43,253 nt of DNA from Clostridia bacterium (GTDB lineage: Bacteria > Bacillota > Clostridia > Oscillospirales > CAG-272). The notes beneath the pieces were generated by a model. It did not search any database. It saw only the letters and a list, made by a program, of their open reading frames with translations, and was not told where the DNA came from. Where the stretch lies: NCBI GenBank assembly GCA_017624905.1, contig JAGAMD010000009.1, positions 1-43,253 of the forward strand, given 5' to 3'. Shown piece by piece: positions 1 to 5,369 of this stretch. Position numbers and translations under genes: made by a program. Positions within the stretch are counted from its first letter, which is position 1; each line of letters begins with the position of its first letter.

Positions 1-62
1 ACCAAGTAGGCTATTAGCAAGCCTATAGCAAGAGCCAAGGTAATTCCATATCCAATTGTCAT
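1..62 (-). CDS. N-terminus of a membrane protein (cut by window edge)
   Basis: Reading the minus strand from 62, an ATG follows a strong AGGAGG ribosome binding site and opens a frame that stays open to the window edge. The roughly 20 visible residues (MTIGYGITLALAIGLLIAYL) are hydrophobic and look like a first transmembrane helix. A TTGAAT-17-TAAAAT promoter lies just upstream at 95-123, so this is probably the first gene of its transcript. The family cannot be recognised from so little sequence. Confidence 0.6.
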   Translation of the reverse strand, partial: MTIGYGITLALAIGLLIAYL

Positions 63-94
63 AGGCTTCCTCCTACCATAAAATTGTTATAATG

Positions 95-123
95 ATTTTA
101 TCATATAATCATAATTAATTCAA
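95..123 (-). promoter_or_regulatory. Sigma-A promoter for the partial membrane gene
   Basis: On the minus strand, TTGAAT (118-123) and TAAAAT (95-100) are separated by exactly 17 bases, about 30 bases upstream of the start codon at 62. Confidence 0.6.
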
Positions 124-465
124 GGTTTTCTTTGATTTTTACATCCTTAAAAGATAAATCAAAATTTCAAAAAAGCACTATTTTAAGGTAGTTTTGACTT
201 GTAATTTTACATTTTTGGCAAAAATCAGCGGTTTTTCAAAAAAAGACCTTATGGCAAAAGAAATCAGGGCACTTTTTCAGGCAGGGTTCGAGTCGGGTAT
301 TTCCACTTCGGCCATAAAAACGACTTACTCATTTGAGTAGGTCGTTTTTATTTTTGAAATAATGGAAGGATGAGAATCGAGGTTCGATAATGAGTTTCCA
401 TTTTAGTCTCCTTGTGATTTTTTATAAGTTGATTATACTACCATTTACTTTTGTAAATGATATTT
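124..465. other. Intergenic stretch with a tRNA T-arm-like remnant and a terminator
   Basis: I see no gene here. The interval is AT-rich. At about 280-314 there is a stretch containing GGTTCGAGTC followed about 20 bases later by GGCCA, resembling the 3' end of a tRNA gene. The T-stem halves do not pair and no matching 5' acceptor strand lies upstream, so it is not a working tRNA. A strong hairpin follows at 316-349. Confidence 0.4.
316..355. terminator. Bidirectional rho-independent terminator
   Basis: A 16-bp stem (316-331 with 334-349, one T.G wobble) is flanked by A and T runs. It contains ACGACTTACTC and its complement. It can serve the minus-strand gene ending at 466. Confidence 0.75.
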
Positions 466-912
466 TTATTCGCATTTTTTGTAATAGTAATTTTCGTTGT
501 TTTTAAGGTCTGTCACTATTTCCATAGCGATTGCTTTTATTTGACTCTCGTATTTTGAAAGGATATCTTGTGAGCCGTCATATGGATTTGCTGTGAATTT
601 GGCTTTTGAAATGTATTTGAAGGCTTTGATAATAACGTCGAGTGCTTCTTTTTCTTCAATGACTATATCTGAAAAGTAAAGTGATGTATAGGGCTTTTCG
701 ATAAAATGGTAATCGGTATTGTCCTTACTCACCTCAAGGTCTGAAACCTTACTTATTACTTCACGCAAAAGAACTGCCATGATTTTTGCAAATTCAATTT
801 TTGTTCCGCTTATCTCGCTTTCACGAAAGCAAATTAAAATGTTAGTTCTGTTGTTGTCTTGCTTTGCTATTGTTGTAATACGTACTCTTTGTTCACTTCT
901 AATATATTTCAT
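466..912 (-). CDS. Hypothetical protein, 148 aa
   Basis: I do not recognise this family. The protein is soluble, with no signal peptide or membrane segment, and is predicted to mix alpha and beta structure. Lys, Glu and Ile are frequent, and it ends in a Tyr/Lys-rich tail (NENYYYKKC). The first 30 residues (RVRITTIAK, TNILICFRES) look like beta strands; the rest looks helical. It is a stand-alone gene: the nearest upstream gene on this strand ends at 1120 behind its own terminator. The start codon is preceded by GGGGGAT, a purine-rich but closely spaced binding site. I saw no convincing promoter. A real gene is likely because the frame is long, the start is clean, and a terminator lies downstream. 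Confidence 0.6.
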   Translation of the reverse strand: MKYIRSEQRVRITTIAKQDNNRTNILICFRESEISGTKIEFAKIMAVLLREVISKVSDLEVSKDNTDYHFIEKPYTSLYFSDIVIEEKEALDVIIKAFKYISKAKFTANPYDGSQDILSKYESQIKAIAMEIVTDLKNNENYYYKKCE

Positions 913-1084
913 ACCTTATCCCCCATTTTTTCAACTTACTTTCTGTTTTTTGTGACTCCTTGCACTTGTATATACGTAAGAATTCGAGAAAATTACTTTT
1001 TTATTTGATGCTGTTTTTGAGCATAGCCATATAATGTCGCATTTTTTGCACATTCGCATTTTTAGGGATAGAATAATCATATAA

Positions 1085-1118
1085 GAAAAGCCTTGAAGTA
1101 TCGCTTCAAGGCTTTTTC
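1085..1118 (-). terminator. Terminator of the glycosidase-like gene
   Basis: AAAAGCCTTGAAG (1086-1098) pairs perfectly with 1104-1116 around a 5-base loop, directly after the stop codon at 1120 on the minus strand. It is symmetric enough to work in both directions. Confidence 0.8.
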
Positions 1119-1119
1119 A

Positions 1120-3024
1120 TTACTTTGCAACAGATGTATGCTCCACTTTATATTTACCTGTATAGGCAGAAAGCAAGAAATAATAGTTGTCAGCTAGATA
1201 GTTGTAGCCACAACGAACACCCTCCTTTGTACGCCAGTCAACGCTTTGGCAATAGCCCGGCATAAGTCCTGAGTGAGTCATTTCCTTTTCATAGGTGTCC
1301 ATTATTGTGAATAGAATTTTATCAGCTTCCTTGGTGAGTCCCACCTTATACATAGCGGTTAGGAAGTGATATCCGTTCATACCATTTAAACCACCATTTT
1401 CGTATCTACCCCAATCACTCATACAAGGCCAACAAATTGTATCCTCTTGTGCAACCGGCATAGCATTTCCGGGGATACCAAAGCGAAGGTCACCATAGCC
1501 TTGCTTTTTCATTATATTAAGTAGGGTTTTGAGCATTTCTCTGCCCTTATCGTCCGGAATTAATCCCTCGTTAATGCCCATAGATACCGCAAATGTAAAT
1601 GCGTAGTCGTGTGCCTTACCATTTTTGCTTATCCAACCCGCCATTAAGCCTGTTTTGGGATTATAGAATGTATCAAAGAAGCTTTTGTCAAATTTTTCAA
1701 GCTGGAGTCTATATTTTTTAGCCTCGTCTTGTCTGTTTAGCTTTTCAAGTAGCTCACAAAGAACACGCAAGGCACGATGGCATAGATAGTTAAAATAGAT
1801 GTCCTTATGTCCAAAAGCGAAGTTATCCCACCAGTTTGTTTGTAAGCCAAATTCGCTTGGTTGGAACATATAGTCGCCCGGATACGGGGACTCAAATATT
1901 CCATCACCATCAACATCTCTTGACATAAGATAGTCCGCTGCTTTTATCGCGTTAGGAAGTAGTTTTTTTGCAAATGGTAAATTCCATTTTGAAATACCAA
2001 CCAAAGAAATAATTGCTCCGGGAGTTGAGTCAACTGCACAGCCAAAGCCATTTACCTTGTCTTTTCCAAAGTAGCTTACACTAACCTCACCGTCGTGTGC
2101 TTGGGACTCCTTGAAGCTCCTTTCAACTTGCTTTTCAAATGTGCGGCGAATAATTTTAAATTCATCGTAATCCTCGTTCATTATTTCAAGCAAATCGGAT
2201 TTCATATGTATTGCTAGGTGGCCTGTGCCGTGGAAATAGATATTGTCGCCCAAATCATAAAGCTCTCTATTCATAGCAAAGGCATTCATCCAGTTACGCT
2301 TTAGCCCATTAAAGCTTTCATCGTTATCATTTGGAAGCTTTGGATATATCTCCTTAAGAACCTTAAAGGTTAGGTCTGCTTTATCAAGTGGTTTGCTTGA
2401 TTTAAAGGTTAGATATGAGCTACCGAAGTGTAGTGCATGGATTCTATTGTGATTGTATGAGAAGTTCTTTCCGCCGAGCTCTATGCCAAAAAAGTCCTTT
2501 GACATTTGAAGCTCCTCAATACAGAAAATGTCCTTGGACGTGGATGAAATCTCTATTCTGCCAAAGTCAGGAAAATGTATAATAAGTGGGAGGGAGTATC
2601 TGGTTTTGTATGTTGTTAGTGGGTTTTTAGACTTGAGCTGTATCGGTGCTTTTTTTGTCCAAATTGTAGGAGGAGCTGTCTTGATTGACAGTCTTGTTGA
2701 AAAAATATCTTTATGGTTGATTTTATCAAGCTCAACTCTCATTGTCTTGTCATCAAGAAAATTGTAAAGAACAGAGCTTCCCTCTTTGTTTTCAAAAAAG
2801 GCAGTGTTATCCTTTATTTCCATATTTACAGGCAAGGACCTTTTGAACGCTCCAAAAACTCCGCCATAGCCAGGTAGCATCAAATTGTAGCTTGCATGCT
2901 TATCACGGTCTCTTCCACCTGACTCAACGCCAAAAAAGGCTATTCCTCCTGTTTGCTTATTAAATGTTACCGAGAGAAAATCGCTCTCAAATGGTGCATA
3001 TTTGTCGTGTTTGTTCTCTATCAT
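1120..3024 (-). CDS. Six-hairpin glycosidase-like protein, family unassigned
   Basis: This 634-residue protein has no signal peptide, so it is probably cytoplasmic. Residues 1 to about 230 are strand-rich and look like a beta-sandwich. Residues from about 240 to 620 are helical, with repeated aromatic/Gly-rich loops typical of (alpha/alpha)6-barrel glycosidases. Examples are DGDGIFESPYPGDY, NWWDNFAFGHKD, GLMAGWISKNGKAHDY, EDTICWPCMSDWGR and NGGLNGMNGYHF. Acidic residues in such loops are candidates for catalysis, but I cannot name the pair. It lies downstream of uxuA-uxuB in the same direction, behind their terminator and with its own promoter. The context suggests an intracellular hydrolase releasing uronic acid or a related sugar from an oligosaccharide; that substrate is inference. 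The ATG follows AAGGAG. Confidence 0.65.
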   Translation of the reverse strand: MIENKHDKYAPFESDFLSVTFNKQTGGIAFFGVESGGRDRDKHASYNLMLPGYGGVFGAFKRSLPVNMEIKDNTAFFENKEGSSVLYNFLDDKTMRVELDKINHKDIFSTRLSIKTAPPTIWTKKAPIQLKSKNPLTTYKTRYSLPLIIHFPDFGRIEISSTSKDIFCIEELQMSKDFFGIELGGKNFSYNHNRIHALHFGSSYLTFKSSKPLDKADLTFKVLKEIYPKLPNDNDESFNGLKRNWMNAFAMNRELYDLGDNIYFHGTGHLAIHMKSDLLEIMNEDYDEFKIIRRTFEKQVERSFKESQAHDGEVSVSYFGKDKVNGFGCAVDSTPGAIISLVGISKWNLPFAKKLLPNAIKAADYLMSRDVDGDGIFESPYPGDYMFQPSEFGLQTNWWDNFAFGHKDIYFNYLCHRALRVLCELLEKLNRQDEAKKYRLQLEKFDKSFFDTFYNPKTGLMAGWISKNGKAHDYAFTFAVSMGINEGLIPDDKGREMLKTLLNIMKKQGYGDLRFGIPGNAMPVAQEDTICWPCMSDWGRYENGGLNGMNGYHFLTAMYKVGLTKEADKILFTIMDTYEKEMTHSGLMPGYCQSVDWRTKEGVRCGYNYLADNYYFLLSAYTGKYKVEHTSVAK

Positions 3025-3072
3025 ATCTTACTCCTTGGCTTTTGCCAAATTATTGTTTTCATAATTATATTT

Positions 3073-3101
3073 AGTTTACCATATATAGCCACATAATTCA
3101 A
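3073..3101 (-). promoter_or_regulatory. Promoter of the glycosidase-like gene
   Basis: On the minus strand, TTGAAT (3096-3101) and TAAACT (3073-3078) have a 17-base spacer. Just before the ribosome binding site the transcript also holds a small inverted repeat, TTGGC AAAA GCCAA. Confidence 0.55.
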
Positions 3102-3120
3102 TCCATTTTGAGATTTTCTT

Positions 3121-3156
3121 AAAAGAAAATCCGAGCGAAATAGTTCACTCGGATTA
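3121..3156 (-). terminator. Terminator of the uxuA-uxuB operon
   Basis: On the minus strand AATCCGAGTGAA pairs with TTTCGCTCGGATT around a 3-base loop, followed by TTTTCTTTT. It lies immediately after the uxuB stop codon and separates uxuAB from the glycosidase-like gene. Confidence 0.75.
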
Positions 3157-3161
3157 TTGCT

Positions 3162-4007
3162 TTATACTCCTGAATATGATGCAAAGCCGCAGTCAATAGG
3201 TAAAACTACGCCTGTGATTGCTGAAGCTGAGCGATCATCACATAGAAATAGTGTAGCTCCCAATAGTTCACTTGCATCAACATAGCGATCCATTGGTGTA
3301 CCCTTTAAAATCTTTGCACTGCGTGGTGTTGGAGTGCCGTCCTCATTAAACAGAAGTGATCTGTTTTGTGCTGACACTAAAAATCCCGGGGCAATTGCGT
3401 TACAGCGAATGCCTGTACCTGCAAAGTGAGTTGCTAACCACTGTGTAAAATTAGATATACCTGCCTTGGCTGCTGAATAAGCAGGGATTTTTGTAAGAGG
3501 TGTATATGCGTTCATTGATGAAATATTAAGAATACAGCCATTCTTTTTATCTACCATATCCTTAGCAAAAACCTGTGTTGGCAAGAGTGTGCCTTGGAAG
3601 TTGAGCTTGAATACAAAATCAACGCCCTCTGGGGATAAGTCAAAGAAGGATTTTCCTCCCTCCTTTGCCTCGTGCTGATACTCGTTATCTGTTGTGGCAC
3701 GTGGATTGTTTCCGCCTGCTCCATTTACAAGTATATCACAAGTGCCAAGGTCGTTTAATACCATTTGGTGTACGCTTTCAAGTGCGTCTTTATCGAGTAC
3801 ATTTGCTGAATAGCCCTTACAAATAAAGCCCTCGCTGGTTAGTTCATCAGCTAGTGCTTTTACTGTAGCTTCGTTTAGGTCAAGTGCGGCAACCTTAGCA
3901 CCGGATTGTGCAAAAGCACGAGCCATAGCGCCACAAATAAGTCCGCCGGCTCCTGTTATTACAACTACTTTGCCTGTGTAGTCTATATTTAGTGGAAGAT
4001 TTATCAT
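3162..4007 (-). CDS. uxuB: D-fructuronate reductase (D-mannonate oxidoreductase), SDR type
   Basis: Short-chain dehydrogenase of 281 residues that would interconvert D-fructuronate and D-mannonate with NAD(P)H. The glycine-rich nucleotide site (VVITGAGGLICGAMA) is near the N-terminus. It is followed by LDLN at the second strand, NGAGGN, a catalytic Ser in ISSMNAY, and the YSAAK Tyr-Lys pair. This is the short SDR form, not the longer mannitol-dehydrogenase-type UxuB of E. coli. The frame extends upstream to 4172, but that part lies inside uxuA. ATG at 4007 has AAGGAG seven bases ahead, and the following residues (INLPLNIDYTGK) are typical of the family. It starts one base after the uxuA stop codon, so the two are translationally coupled. 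Confidence 0.85.
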   Translation of the reverse strand: MINLPLNIDYTGKVVVITGAGGLICGAMARAFAQSGAKVAALDLNEATVKALADELTSEGFICKGYSANVLDKDALESVHQMVLNDLGTCDILVNGAGGNNPRATTDNEYQHEAKEGGKSFFDLSPEGVDFVFKLNFQGTLLPTQVFAKDMVDKKNGCILNISSMNAYTPLTKIPAYSAAKAGISNFTQWLATHFAGTGIRCNAIAPGFLVSAQNRSLLFNEDGTPTPRSAKILKGTPMDRYVDASELLGATLFLCDDRSASAITGVVLPIDCGFASYSGV

Positions 4008-4008
4008 T

Positions 4009-5097
4009 TTATTTCTCCTTGTTATCGTACTTTTCAAGTGAGTCCCATACGCCCAGCATATACATAATGCCAAGTGCTCGGTCATATAGTCCATAGCCCG
4101 GACGGACATTGCCGGGACCCTCATTCCAAAGGTGTCTGCCGTGGTCGGGACGAATATATCCCTTAAAGCCACAATCGTGGTATGCCTTCAAAATATCAAG
4201 TATGCCTGTATCTCCATCACAATCTCTATGACTCGCCTCTGAAAAATCACCATTTTCAAAATGCTTTACATTTCTTATATGAGCAAACGCTATTCTATCA
4301 CAATGTTTACGCACTATGTCGGCTACATTGTTTTTTGGATCGGCATTTAAGCTGCCTGAACAAAGGGTTAAACAGTTATACTCGTCATCTACCATTTTTA
4401 AGAAACGGTCTATGCTCTTTTCGTCAACCAATAGTCGTGGCAATCCAAAGATGTCCCACGGTGGATCATCCATATGAATAGCCATTTTAATATCACACTC
4501 ACGACAGGTTGGCATAATAGCCTCTAGGAAGTACTTTAAATTTGCCCACAATTTTTCGTGGTCAATTCCCTCGTAGGCACGGAATAGCTCATCAAGCTTT
4601 GCCATACGCTCCGGCTCCCAACCGGGAAATGACATATTATACTTTTCTGTAAAGTCAAGTATATATTTTGCCATTGCATTGTAGTCGTCTTGAATCATAT
4701 TCTTTTCATAGAAAAGAGCTGTTGAGCCATCGCCTACCGGATGGAATAGGTTGCTCCTTGTCCAGTCAAAGATTGGCATAAAATTGTAGCATATAACCTT
4801 AACGCCAAATTTTGATAAATTTCGTATACAGGTCTTATAGTTTTCTATATACTTATCTCTTGTTGGCAAGCCTATTTTTATATCGTCGTGAACATTTACT
4901 GACTCAACAACATCCATATTAAAGCCATACTCGTCAAGCTGTCGCTTAACCTCGGCTATTTCGTCTATTTCCCAAATTTCTCCTGGCATTTTATGGTGTA
5001 GTGCCCATACAATACCATCAACTCCCGGTATTTGCTTTATGTCGGAGAGCTTTATTTTATCGTTTCCCTCTCCGTACCAGCGAAAACACATTTTCAT
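4009..5097 (-). CDS. uxuA: Mannonate dehydratase
   Basis: A 362-residue TIM-barrel dehydratase converting D-mannonate to 2-keto-3-deoxy-D-gluconate, the last uronate-specific step of the glucuronate branch. The N-terminus (MKMCFRWYGEGND) and the blocks GVDGIVWALHH, AIHMDDPPWDIFGLPR, LCSGSL, FAHIRNV and RPDHGRHLW are characteristic. They supply the His, Cys, His and Asp that bind the catalytic metal in this family. The frame can extend to 5166, but ATG at 5097 is preceded by AAGGAG and lies 37 bases downstream of a good -10 box, so I use it. It is first in an operon with uxuB. Confidence 0.93.
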   Translation of the reverse strand: MKMCFRWYGEGNDKIKLSDIKQIPGVDGIVWALHHKMPGEIWEIDEIAEVKRQLDEYGFNMDVVESVNVHDDIKIGLPTRDKYIENYKTCIRNLSKFGVKVICYNFMPIFDWTRSNLFHPVGDGSTALFYEKNMIQDDYNAMAKYILDFTEKYNMSFPGWEPERMAKLDELFRAYEGIDHEKLWANLKYFLEAIMPTCRECDIKMAIHMDDPPWDIFGLPRLLVDEKSIDRFLKMVDDEYNCLTLCSGSLNADPKNNVADIVRKHCDRIAFAHIRNVKHFENGDFSEASHRDCDGDTGILDILKAYHDCGFKGYIRPDHGRHLWNEGPGNVRPGYGLYDRALGIMYMLGVWDSLEKYDNKEK

Positions 5098-5133
5098 TTG
5101 CGTTTCAACTCCTTTTTTAAGTCCGTTGTATCT

Positions 5134-5162
5134 ATAATAGCACAGCTTTTGTTTCTTTTCAA
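5134..5162 (-). promoter_or_regulatory. Promoter of uxuA-uxuB
   Basis: On the minus strand, TTGAAA (5157-5162) and TATTAT (5134-5139) are 17 bases apart. A TG one base before the -10 makes it an extended -10 promoter. Confidence 0.65.
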
Positions 5163-5173
5163 GCAATTTAATC

Positions 5174-5204
5174 CAACAAATGCCCTATTTTCCACATTTT
5201 GTTG
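5174..5204. promoter_or_regulatory. Inverted repeat upstream of the uxuA promoter (possible operator)
   Basis: CAACAAATG (5174-5182) and CATTTTGTTG (5195-5204) form an inverted repeat with one extra base in one arm and a 12-base spacer. It ends about 11 bases upstream of the uxuA -35 box. The position suits an activator or a distal operator. The regulator is unknown. Confidence 0.35.
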
Positions 5205-5223
5205 CTTTAATCACTAATATCTT

Positions 5224-5275
5224 GAAAATTTGTCAAAATTTTCGAATTTTTTTCAAAAAATCGTGAAAAATTCGA
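5224..5275. promoter_or_regulatory. Two overlapping inverted repeats upstream of the reductase/pls-like operon
   Basis: GAAAATTT-GTCA-AAATTTTC (5224-5243) is a perfect 8-bp inverted repeat with a 4-base centre. Overlapping it, TCGAATTTTT (5242-5251) pairs with AAAAATTCGA (5266-5275). Both lie 20-70 bases upstream of the -35 box of the operon starting at 5370, where a regulator could bind. AT-rich DNA gives such symmetry by chance fairly often, so this is tentative. Confidence 0.35.
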
Positions 5276-5295
5276 TAAGTTTTTATCAAAATCTC

Positions 5296-5323
5296 TTGTA
5301 AGATAAATTTTTTATGCTATAAT
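5296..5323 (+). promoter_or_regulatory. Promoter of the reductase/pls-like operon
   Basis: TTGTAA (5296-5301) and a perfect TATAAT (5318-5323) have a 16-base spacer. TG one base before the -10 gives an extended -10 element. It lies about 46 bases upstream of the GTG start at 5370. Confidence 0.65.
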
Positions 5324-5369
5324 ATAAAATGATTTTATATGTCTAATTTTTAAAAACGAGGATCTAACT

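Noticed and set aside
240-314. Functional tRNA gene
   Set aside because: Only a T-loop-like motif is present. The T-stem halves do not pair and no 5' acceptor strand complementary to the presumed 3' end lies about 70 bases upstream.
1035-1068. Repeated CGCATTTTT elements
   Set aside because: Two short copies in AT-rich DNA, with no further copies or regular spacing.
4008-4172. N-terminal extension of UxuB
   Set aside because: It lies entirely within uxuA in another frame, while ATG at 4007 has a good ribosome binding site and the family's normal N-terminus.
5098-5166. N-terminal extension of UxuA
   Set aside because: It would cross the -10 box at 5134-5139 and part of the -35 spacer; ATG at 5097 is preceded by AAGGAG.
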